From assembly GCF_002127325.2 (NCBI RefSeq), contig NC_035449.2, positions 77,476,693-77,540,692 of the forward strand: 64,000 bases of DNA. Direction: 5' to 3'. The translations under genes were made by a program, and so were the position numbers. Positions 24,608-33,795 of this stretch are shown here, in pieces. The notes beneath the pieces were generated by a model. That model was not told the origin of the DNA. It searched no databases and worked only from the letters and a program-made list of their open reading frames with translations. The stretch comes from Helianthus annuus (lineage: Eukaryota > Streptophyta > Magnoliopsida > Asterales > Asteraceae). Numbering within the stretch: position 1 is the stretch's first letter; every line of letters starts with the position of its first letter.

Positions 24608-24609
24608 AG

Positions 24610-25878
24610 GCTAGATTATAACCCCGTGTATTACACGGGTTGAATAAATAAATTTTATATACTAAATAATAAAACAATATATTTTTAAAAACCTTTTTTA
24701 TTGCACAAGTTGAATAAATATAATTTTATATATTAAATAATAAAAAAATTATATCTATAAGAACAATATTGTACAGGTTGAATAAAAAAGTTATATCTTT
24801 AAAAGCACGTGTATTACACGAGTTGAATAAATGTAATATTGTTTACCAAATAATAAAATAATACATCTTTAAAAAACCTCATTTATTACACGGGTTGAAT
24901 AAATGTAATTTTATATACCAAATAATAAAAAAGATTACATCTTTAAAAATATGCGTATTACATGGTTTGAATAAATGTAATTTTCTGTACTAAATAATAA
25001 AAAATATATATCCTTAAAAAACCTCGTGTATTGTATGAATTTTTTTCTAACATTTTTGGCCTCTAACGTCTTTTTTAACCTTTTTGGCCCCTAGCATTTA
25101 ATGGATGTGGTTAGTGTTAGGAGCCAAAAGGGTTAGAAAAGAAGACGTTGGGGGATTAGATATTTAAAAAAATTGGGCTAAAAGGGTAAAAGTGATATAA
25201 CTACAGTGGCCAAAATCGTAATTTTCTTTAAAGAATTTTTAAACATCTAAGCCCCAACGTCTTTTTTTCTAACCTTTTTGGCCCCTAACGTCTTTTTTTA
25301 ACCCTTTTGGCCCCTAACATTTAATGGATGGGGTTAGTGTTAAGGGCCAAAAGGGTTAGAAAAGAAGACGTTGGGGGCTCAGATGTTAAAAAATTCTTTT
25401 TTGGGCTAAAAGGGTAAAAGTGATATAACTACAGGGCAAAATCGTAATTTTCTCTAAAAAAATTTTTAACATCTAAGCCCCCAACGTCTTTTTTTCTAAC
25501 CTTTTTGGCCACTAATGTCTTTTTTTAACCCTTGTGCTCCTAACATTTAATGGATGGAGTTAGTGTTAGGAGTCAAAAGGGTTAGAAAAGAAAACGTTGG
25601 AGGCTCAGATGTTAAAAAATTCTTTTTTGGGCTAAAAGGATAAAGTGATATAACTACAGGGGCCAAAATCGTGATTTTCTCTAAATAATATTATAAATGA
25701 GAAGAAGATTAAACTAAATAATAATTATCTATAAAATATTAAATTAAATAATATTTAATAGGATAGTTATCTATAATTAATTAAAAAAAATTATATTAAA
25801 ATAATAATTATCTATAAGAGATGCTCTAATATGATGACAAGTGTCCCAAAAGTGGTTTCTTTTATTATATAGTATAGA
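24610..25878 (-). mobile_element. Non-autonomous Helitron, minus strand
   Basis: Read on the minus strand it starts TCTATACTATATAATAAAAG at 25878 and ends in the CCCGTGTAATACACGGG hairpin followed by CTAG near 24610 (the last base is C rather than T). Its 3' third has seven tandem hairpin units (24612-25045), as in the plus-strand Helitron. Its middle holds a 220-bp tandem repeat (25048-25690). No coding sequence. Confidence 0.72.
25048..25690. repeat. Three tandem copies of a 220-228-bp unit with internal inverted repeat
   Basis: Copies start near 25048, 25269 and 25496. Each has CTAACNTTTTTGGCC near the start and GGGCCAAAAGGGTTAG later, a self-complementary arrangement, then AGTGATATAACTACAG and a poly-purine end. 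Confidence 0.8.
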
Positions 25879-26379
25879 TTTAGTAATAACTTAATATAAG
25901 TTTAATCAATATAATATAAACCTTTCACTCATTGGTATCATAGACTATATGAGTGTCACTTCCTTGGCGAATCGAAATAATTCTGGCTGAATAAAATTGA
26001 TATCGGCATTGGTTTTATCGAAACCGATACCATTGTAAACTATATGAGTGTCGGTACTTCGATGAACCGAGCTAATTCTGACCGAATAAAATCGATACAG
26101 GCATCAATATTATGGTTTTCGGTCGATGTAAAACATGTGTTAATACATTCAGGCATATTACGATTTTTTTTGTTTTCTTTCTTGGTTGCTATAGCGAGTA
26201 TCAATATAATAACAAACTAAACCGGCACTGGCCGAATTCCCATCACTAGCGCGAACAATTCCACTAGTTATTAATAAAAAACTATGATGCACACTAATGA
26301 ATTTTTAAAGTATTCCTTCATTTTTAATTTTGACTTTTTAATTATATAATATTATATTACACTATTTTATTTTATTTTA

Positions 26380-26413
<34 letters not shown>

Positions 26414-27596
26414 TCTTCATTAAGAAGAGCTATGATGAATAGTAAATGATTTGTTTCTTTCATATTTCTTTTCTACTAATACTTGTGATCGCTAACTTTT
26501 TTAAATAATCTAAATCCATAACTATATTTATTATTATTATTTTTCATTAAGACTTAAACATGACTAAACAGTCAGTAACCGGGACGAGTTGCCTTTAAGA
26601 GGCAACTAGTGAGATTCCTATGTGTTTTTTGATGGAATTTCGATTGGTATATGTTCGATTTGTTAAGGTATCAGTACTCGCAATGGTAATCGAAAGAGAA
26701 AACCTTATATCGATCAAAAGAAATAAAAATGAATATTAATCCCGTTATTGATGTTGTTCAGTTATTATCGGTTCGATTGGTTTGCGTTCTATGTTTATTT
26801 ATTTTTTTGTCGTCATTGCGACATAAACTTTATTGAAAACAGATATTGTGCCGCTATCGTGCCAAACCGAAACCGACTAAACAACATCTGTATCATTGCC
26901 AGCTTTTATTTTTATTGTTTTTGCTTTTGATAAACTGACACCTTAAAACTACCAGGTCGTACCGAACCGAACAACATCGGTATCGGTATGTGTTCATTTT
27001 TATGTTTTTTTGTTTGATAATGGATATCGTAAGATTTGGTTTTTGTTATGTTTTTGGTTAGGATTTTAAGGGGTGTTTGGCTGTTGTTTTGAAAGTGATG
27101 CCCGTATTATTCTGTGGTGGCAGTGGTGATGGTGGTGGTGGCTGAGTGGTAATGGCGGCGGTGGAGGTGGCTGTTGGGTGGGAGTACGGTGGAACAGGGT
27201 TGAAATCGTGGGTCCCACATTATTCTTTTAATTTCTTTATACTTTTTAGTTATTAATTTAGCAGTAAGGGTAGTTAGGTCATTTCACATCAACTTAACTG
27301 ATAAAACTAACCTCCATCCGCTCCAAGGACTATCTGAGAATGAATGTGCAAAAGTTTAGGACTATAGCTGTAATTTTAGAAGTGTAGGACTATAAGTTAA
27401 AAACGGAGCAAACCACAAAGACTATTCGGGCATTTTTCTCAAAGAACAACTAACTAGCTACAAGAGAGTTTTTTTTCTTTTGAATTTTGGACACAATTTT
27501 TCTTACTTTTTGGTTCTATCACTAGAAATTTTAAATTTGTATATATTACGTGAATGTTTTGTTTTTTAATTCCACATGAGATATGTACATCTAAAC
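25879..27596. other. AT-rich intergenic region with minor repeats
   Basis: No gene seen. Two diverged copies of a roughly 95-bp phrase containing ACTATATGAGTGTC (25949 and 26039) are adjacent. A (TTA)n run lies at about 26375-26412. A GGTGGT-rich run lies at 27108-27172 on a background of Ts. Near 27310-27440 is part of a known-style phrase, GGACTAT...CAAACCACAAAGACTATT, resembling one arm of the hairpin element at 23541. Confidence 0.55.
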
Positions 27597-28100
27597 ACTA
27601 GGTTATAACCTTGTGTATTACACGGGTTAAAAGAATGTAATTTTATTTACTTAATAATAAAACATTATATCTTTAAAAACCTCATTTATTATACGGGTTA
27701 AATAAATGTAATTTTATATATTAAATAATAAAAAAATATTATTTTTTTAAGAACCTCGTGTATTGTAATTTATATACAAAATACTAAAAAAGTTAAATCT
27801 TTTAAAACTCTATGTATTACACGAGTTGAATAAATGTAATTTTAGATTAATAGTATATTAAATGAATATAATTTTGGATTAATAATGTATTAAATAAATA
27901 TAATTTTGGATAAAGTCTTATATATAAATTTTAAGTAATCAATATATTTGATAAATAATAAAAATACTAATAATAGTAAAAACAAATCTAATTTATATAC
28001 TAAATAATAAATATAAAAGAAAGGCGGAAAACCCCAAAAATTGGTGCCTCCAATGAATGACACGTGTCACATGTTGGTTTCTTTTATTATATAGTATAGA
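27597..28100 (-). mobile_element. Short non-autonomous Helitron, minus strand (504 bp)
   Basis: On the minus strand it starts TCTATACTATATAATAAAAG (28100) with a following CACGTGTCATTCATTGGAG like the start at 22639. It ends with a hairpin variant, CCCGTGTAATACACAAGG, then TTATAAC and CTAGT at 27597. Four to five hairpin-like units lie at the 3' side. No ORF. Confidence 0.75.
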
Positions 28101-28613
28101 TATAGATATAGGTGTTCGCATCATCGGTTGTTTCAATCCATAACATAATTTGTTTTCATACCATGGATCGATAACCAACGATACAAATGTGACAAACAAC
28201 ACTACAAAAAGGGAGGTGGATATGAAATACCGAGTATAAAGTTAACCGAGTAGACTATAAAGAAAGTGAACTAAAGTAGAGTATAAGGTCTAAATATGGA
28301 GTAAAGTGAAATAACAAAGTAAAGTGTGCATGGTCTAAATATGGAAGAGTGAAATAAGTCGTTTTATACTTAAGATTTTATGAATATATAAAACTCATTG
28401 AAATTAAACTAATAATATTTATCCATAAGATATTAAATTAATAATATTTAGTAGGAGGGTTATCTATAATGTAAGATATTAAACTAAATAATATTTAGTA
28501 GGAGTGTTATCTATAATTAATTAAAAGAGATTAAACTAAAATAATAATTATCTATAAGAGATGGCCTAATGTAATGACAAGTGTCCCTAAAGTGGTTTCT
28601 TTTATTATATAGT
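28101..28613 (-). mobile_element. Helitron fragment with a 5' end on the minus strand
   Basis: The right end, read on the minus strand, is TACTATATAATAAAAGAAAC followed by CACTTTAGGGACACTTGTCA, the same start as at 22989 and 25878, but its first bases are replaced by another Helitron end at 28614. It holds a tandem pair of GATATTAAA-CTAAATAATATTTAGTAGGAG near 28430-28515. The left part to 28340 is unrecognised. Confidence 0.5.
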
Positions 28614-29340
28614 ACTAGCGGTAAGACCGTGTGCAAACACGGCTCGTTTCTTAGAAAACCATGCATAGCCCATATTGACAGAGAGTAAAAAAATAATTAG
28701 TGCAGACTTATAAAATTGATATACACTAATTGTCAATAGATTTATTCAACAGTAATTCCATTATGTTGATAGCAAACTACTTTTGTCTATTAATTGCTAA
28801 AAACTTCTGTTGCTTTCCAACAGACTTTCCTAAAAAATGTTATCCATTATCTCCAACAGAGCTTGCCAGATGGATAGATAGTAAACAGATGCATGTTAGT
28901 CAACCTATGTTAAAAAGGTCAATCAACAGAAATTACAAAGGTTAGTAAATAGATGTAAGAGAAGAATGTTATTAACAAAGAATTTAGTACTCTCATTAAA
29001 AATGAGAGCTGCAAACACGGGTCGTTTCTTAGACAAGCATGCATAACACATATTAATAGAACATATAGATACGTGCATAGATATTGTACTAAAATGTGTT
29101 ATCTATTATAGCTAAAAGACAACTATAAACATAGATTATCGGTTAATATATCAGTTACATACAATTTAACTGTTTACCCAAAAAGACAATATAAACTGTT
29201 TATAGACATACGTACTTCATAGAATTTGAATACAACTTAAAGTTCAAAAAACGTTAACTACAAACACACAATCACCTGCCTCAACAACTTTCAGCAAAAC
29301 TAAATCAAGGAATCAGCAAATTTTAGAAATCAGCAGATCT
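28614..29340 (-). mobile_element. Second Helitron family 3' end and 3' flank of the broken ORF
   Basis: On the minus strand CCGTGTTTGCACACGG forms a hairpin, followed by TCTTACCG and CTAGT at 28614, a Helitron 3' end different from those to the left. Part of this end recurs at about 29003-29050 (TGCAAACACGGGTCGTTTCTTAGA), next to a small perfect hairpin CTCTCAT/ATGAGAG at 28992. The rest is AT-rich. The matching 5' end was not found and may lie far to the right. Confidence 0.5.
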
Positions 29341-30032
29341 TTATTCTCTCATCAACATTTCCCGGATTTGCCCTTTGAATTGGAGCTCAAAATCCAAGGA
29401 ATCAGTATCATCTTCATCCCTATCGAGCTGAAGGTTAAAAAGATCTTGGAGGTCAACTGGATTCAGACCAAGTGCATTCTCCCTTGATATCTTTTCAACA
29501 CTACCATCAGACTTGATCAACGTCAATTCATGGGTCTGTTTATCAGACTTCCACTTTAGTATTTTTGGGTCTGATGGGTTTCTTGGGAGAAGTTTATTTG
29601 AGAGGAGTTTAGCGATTGAGGCCTGCTTGCCAACTTCTAAAGTGTTTGAGCAACTTGAGCTTGTAATTGCAACGAAGCATCATCCAATCCATATCGTAAC
29701 TGATTTCTGATGGACTCTTTTCTGTACTCAGCATACCTATTTTCATCTTCCTCATCCATCAGTTGTTGTCTTTTTCTTTGGTTCAAGGTAGCGATGGATA
29801 CATCTGCTGATGAGAACAGCTTTTTAGATGTAACGGTCTGCCGACGTATAATAGTCGTTTCATCTTTGTATACTGGCTTTTTAGGAAGGGATGGATCTGT
29901 CTTTCTTCGCTCTTCTCACCTACTGTAAGTTCGATCAATAGACTGCCTAGTCCATTTTCCAATTTGTCTAGCAGTCCCAACCTTAGCTGCTACAAGTTCT
30001 GCCTTCATTCTCTTATACTTCAACACTTCATC
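29341..30032 (-). pseudogene. Broken retrotransposon 3' ORF, block 3 (C-terminal)
   Basis: Minus strand. After the target duplication at 30032 the frame continues from block 2, with DEVLKYKRMKAELVAAKVG, then one in-frame stop near 29920, then charged text and the C-terminal motif LTLIKSDGSVEKISRENALG, ending with a stop at 29341. That closing domain (D/S-G, then a Leu-rich helix with DLQDLFNLQLD) is typical of the extra ORF found after pol in some Asteraceae Copia-type elements, by memory. It was cut from block 2 by the Tekay-type insertion. Confidence 0.7.
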
Positions 30033-30280
30033 TGTGACACTCTAGTTTTTTTCCGAACGAACACCTTGTAATATTTTGTGTATATAAATATTATTAAATG
30101 GAAACGTGATCTTTATTTGCTTAATGTGTGTTGAATGTACGTATTATATATAAATGTATGTGAGTCGAGACCATGACTCGCAACCGGGCGGTTGCGAGTG
30201 GGCCACTCGGTCTCGAGTGGGCCGTTGAGCCGTAACCGGTTTGGGCCGAAACCCCAAGCCCAACCCGAAACATCCCTTGG

Positions 30281-30288
30281 TATATATA
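30281..30288 (+). promoter_or_regulatory. TATA box of the Tekay-type LTR
   Basis: GGTATATATACCCC, GC-flanked, followed by pyrimidine-rich CCCCACCTTCCCCACTTTCC, where transcription probably starts. Same sequence at 37620 in the 3' LTR. Confidence 0.75.
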
Positions 30289-31028
30289 CCCCACCTTCCC
30301 CACTTTCCTTCATTTTTTACACAAACAACAAACACACACACTTCTAATCCCCCTCAACTAGAAAACCCCAAAACAACATCCAAACTCTTCCAAATTTTCG
30401 GTCCAAGCAAGAATCCCGGACAAGAAACTCGGTCAAGATCATCACTCGGACACTCCATCTTCTCGGTTCCTTTCTCTTTGTTTTCGGCTCCTTCTTCTTC
30501 TTCACAACCGGTTAGTATTATTCTTGTGCATAGGATTTATGTTATGTTGAATGGACTTGTATGCTTGGTTCATAGTGTTATGTATGAATTTAGGATGATT
30601 TGTGAAGTTGAATATATGTGATAACATGTTTAAATGGCAAGAAAAAGGGTAGTTTAAAAGTGTTCATAGCCAAACATATTATGCTTTATTATTCTTGCAA
30701 AATGGTGTTGCTAGACTTAAGATTTCGGCTACAAATAATATGTTTCTTGTTCTTACATGACAATCTTGTTTGAAATATATGATTTTTGGTTCAAAATGCA
30801 TGGTTATGATTAACATGAAAACCCTAGAAAAACTATGAACTTGATGAACTTGTTGAAGATAGCTTGAAGATTTTAAAATGGTAATGTTTGATCTATTGTT
30901 GTATATGGGCAGATTAGGAAAAGTGTTAGTGAAATATTATTGGTTGTTTCCTAATCTGGGCCTGAATTCTTGGTACAATTTGGACTGTCATATCTGCATC
31001 ATCACGTGTACATGAAAGGGACATATTA

Positions 31029-31246
31029 CGACTCGCAACCACAGCATTCCAACTCGAGACCACGCAGTTGCGACTCGCAACCATAGCATGACAAGTCGAA
31101 ACCACACGATTGCGACTCGAGACTACGACGGTTGCGACTCGCAACCAAAACGTGACAACTCGAGACCACGGTTGCGACTCGCAACCATAACGTGACAAGC
31201 CGAAACCTCCTGGTTGCGACTCGAGACCAGCTGGTTGCGAGTGGGC
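31029..31246 (+). repeat. Array of GACTCGCAACC / ACTCGAGACC words
   Basis: Words GACTCGCAACC (31030, 31072, 31136, 31176) alternate with ACTCGAGACC (31052, 31114, 31158, 31218) and GTCGAAACC-like (31095, 31198). Successive word starts are about 18-22 bases apart. GGTTGCGACTCGCAACC is itself an imperfect palindrome. An identical array lies in the 3' LTR at 38368-38585. Confidence 0.85.
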
Positions 31247-32383
31247 TGTCCATTTTGGTTATTGAGCCATTTTGTGTTAACTTGGGCTATCTAAATGGAC
31301 TATGTGTTGCTGTGTTCTGTTTGACTGTGTTACTGTTAGGGCCGGCCCAATAACCCCGTGACTATTTACTTGTATGCATGTTACGTGCCTGTATGTGTTT
31401 TTACGTGAATGCTTGTACACCGAACCTGACCTATACCGGTAACCATGTTAGGACGTGGTGACCAACGTGATTGACAAGTAACCTAAACCTACCGAGCAAC
31501 CCAAGGTGAGTTCACAACTTAAAAGCATACGTCCCGGTGGTTTGGGACACGAGACCAGAACAACCCTATCCCCTGGTAAAAGGGGATACCATTTACACAC
31601 CATCCCTAGTTATTGGGAACAAAACTTACTTTTCCTTCCCTGGTATTGGGAAACCTTTTGGTTAATTACTGTTTATACGGATTGCAACTAACGGCACTAA
31701 ACGAAACTCTATCACTCAAGTCCCTACTACAAATACCGATTAGTCGCCGGGATCAGGCGAACGGGTTATTAGTTGATAGCGCTATTTAGGTGTTTACCAG
31801 CCTCACACCGTGCCCTGGTTTGGGATCGGTCGTGAACTAATGTACTCAGTTATCCGTCAATGATGATAGAACATTGACATCGGGGCATCCTGCGGATACG
31901 CAACGGTTACTTAGTGTTCGGTATTGGAAAAACAGTTTAGTCGCTAACTTTTGGGGTAGCTCCCCATGGCATGTATAAACGGATAAATTAACCGGTGAAA
32001 CAAGTTTTTGGGTAATTAAAACTGGACAACTAGTGAACTCACTCAGCATTATTGTTGACCCCTTACTGCATGCTTTGCAGGTAACCCGTGACGAGGGAGC
32101 TTGCTGCTTGGGAACGTGTAGTGTCTGTTCACCCTTGTGTTGGGTGTTACCTTTTTTTGAATCATGAACTTTGTTTAAACTACTTTACTTATGCTTCCGC
32201 TACTTGTTAACTGTTTGAACTTAAAACCTTAAACTCTGAACTTGATATTTGCTAATCCTATGGTTAGTAAGTGTTACTTTTGTTAACAATTTAAATATTC
32301 GGTATAATTGGTGGCTGGATCCTGGTCAGTCACGCCCTCGAAGCGGGTGTTATCCGCAGGTGGATTTTGGGGGTGTGACAGAT

Positions 32384-32396
32384 TGGTATCAGAGCC
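32384..32396 (+). other. Primer binding site of the Tekay-type element
   Basis: TGGTATCAGAGCC, three bases after the LTR end, complementary to initiator Met tRNA. Confidence 0.9.
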
Positions 32397-32660
32397 ATTG
32401 GTTATAGTGAACTTGGTTTTAAAAAGGGGAAAATCTTTTTGGAGAAAACCAGACTATAACCCGTGACTCGCGACGACACTACACTCCAAGTGCAAGGCTC
32501 AACACTTTCGACCTCATAGCTCGGACCAGTGCTTACTTGTTTGCTTTATGTTTCCTGTTATGCTATACGTACTAGTGTGCCTAGTTAGATAGATACGCCT
32601 CTCTCTTCTAACTCATTCTCGTTACACTACGACATCACACTCATACTGTGTTTTCTGGTT

Positions 32661-33795
32661 ATGAAGACAATGAGTGGACGTGGAAGGGGAAACATCAACA
32701 TGACTCAGGCTCAGTTCACTAACCTACTCAACACAGTGGCTGCCGCTTTCGCAGCTCACCCTATAGGTAAGCTCGTTGTTTTAGGATGTTTAGATCCTAC
32801 CGCCACATCGTCTTTTCGCCTCTAAGTCTATACGTTTCGCTTCTCACCCTATAGGTCAGCATGCACCTGCGCAACCACCAGTGTGTACTTTCAAAACCTT
32901 CATGGATTGCAAGCCTCTCCCTTTCAACGGCACTGAGGGTGCCATAGGTCTTCTGCATTGGATTGAGAAAATTGAGGCTGTTTTTGCTGTCTGCGAATGT
33001 CCCCCTGCAAATTGGGTGAAATTTGCTACTGCTACGCTTGAAGGAAGCGCGCTTTCTTGGTGGAAGGCGCAGATTCAGATGTTTGGATTGGAAACTGCTA
33101 ATGCTACTGCGTGGGAGGATTTCAAGGACATGATTAGGGAGGAATACTGTCACCGGGATGACATCCACAAGCTTGAGAATGAGTACTATGAGCTCAAGAT
33201 GGTTGGGTCGGAAATTGAAACTTACACCAAGCTGTCTAATGACTATGCTGCTCTTTGCCCAAACATGTCTCGACCTATGTATCGAAGAATCGAACTGTAC
33301 ATCAAGGGTTTGGCTCCAGAAATTCGAAGCCATGTAACTTCAGCCAACCACACTACCATTCAGCCGATCGTTCGACTTGCTCACAAACTCACTGATCAGG
33401 CCGTAGAGGAGGGCAGGTTGCCCAAAAGGATCAGTGCTACTGTCGGAACTTCTAGTGACAGCAAGCGTAAGTGGGAAGGAAGTCAAAGCAAGGATGCTAA
33501 CCCCACTCAGGCCCCAGCGCAACAAAGGAAAACTGAAAGCAACAAGGGCACTCAACAACAGGGTGGCTACCGGGGAAGCTACCCTAAGTGCAACAAGTGT
33601 AACAGACACCACAATGGGGCATGTAGCAAGGGCCAGTGTCAGCGATGCCACAAGATGGGGCACGAAGCCAAGGATTGTAGGAGCCAGTTCCCAGCAAGAC
33701 AGAATCAGCAACAACCTCAACAGCAACAACAGCAAGGAAACGACCGAGCGTGTTTTAAATGTGGGGCAACAACAGCAAGGAAACGACTGAACTGA
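32661..33795 (+). CDS. gag: Gag of the Tekay-type element, with an intron
   Basis: Exon 1 (32661-32766) starts ATG at 32661, with a second in-frame ATG at 32670. An 88-base intron (32767-32854) starts GTAAG and ends ATAG. Exon 2 starts in frame and gives [15 protein letters not shown], the start of the retrotransposon gag domain (SALSWWKAQ, then [21 protein letters not shown]). A CCHC zinc knuckle, [14 protein letters not shown], lies near 33638-33679; a partial second one, CFKCG, is disrupted and the frame ends at 33795. In such elements the Gag-Pol polyprotein is a single ORF, so the frame change to pol at about 33760 is probably a lesion. It builds the particle shell; CCHC binds RNA. Confidence 0.8.
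32767..32854 (+). other. Probable intron in gag of the Tekay-type element
   Basis: Donor ATAG/GTAAG and acceptor ATAG/GTCAG. Removing 88 bases joins exon 1 and exon 2 in frame, whereas the unspliced frame meets a stop. The 12-base CACCCTATAGGT occurs at both borders (32757 and 32845). The minus-strand Gypsy element has an intron-like 91-base segment at the same place in gag. Splicing is inferred. Confidence 0.7.

Larger units (their letters stand above)
30033..32380 (+). repeat. 5' LTR of the Tekay-type element
   Basis: Starts TGTGACACTCTAG and ends GGGGGTGTGACA. Its U3 region is at least 250 bases. It carries a perfect inverted pair ACTCGCAACC/GGTTGCGAGT at 30176-30199 and a TATA box 82 bases downstream. 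A word array lies at 31029-31246. The small ORFs inside occur identically in the 3' LTR and are not genes. Confidence 0.95.

Noticed and set aside
26375..26412. (TTA)n run
   Set aside because: Ordinary microsatellite, no further meaning.
28730..28945. 71-residue plus-strand ORF near a Helitron end
   Set aside because: No recognised domain and no second line of evidence; could be a captured exon but cannot be told from chance.
30113..31253. Several 60-126-residue ORFs in the Tekay-type LTR, repeated at 37452-38592
   Set aside because: They occur in both LTRs because the LTRs are identical, not by selection; the minus-strand ones come from word repeats. None has a known domain.
32797..33735. 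Long minus-strand ORFs opposite gag and pol of the Tekay-type element
   Set aside because: Shadow frames of a well-supported gag-pol on the other strand.
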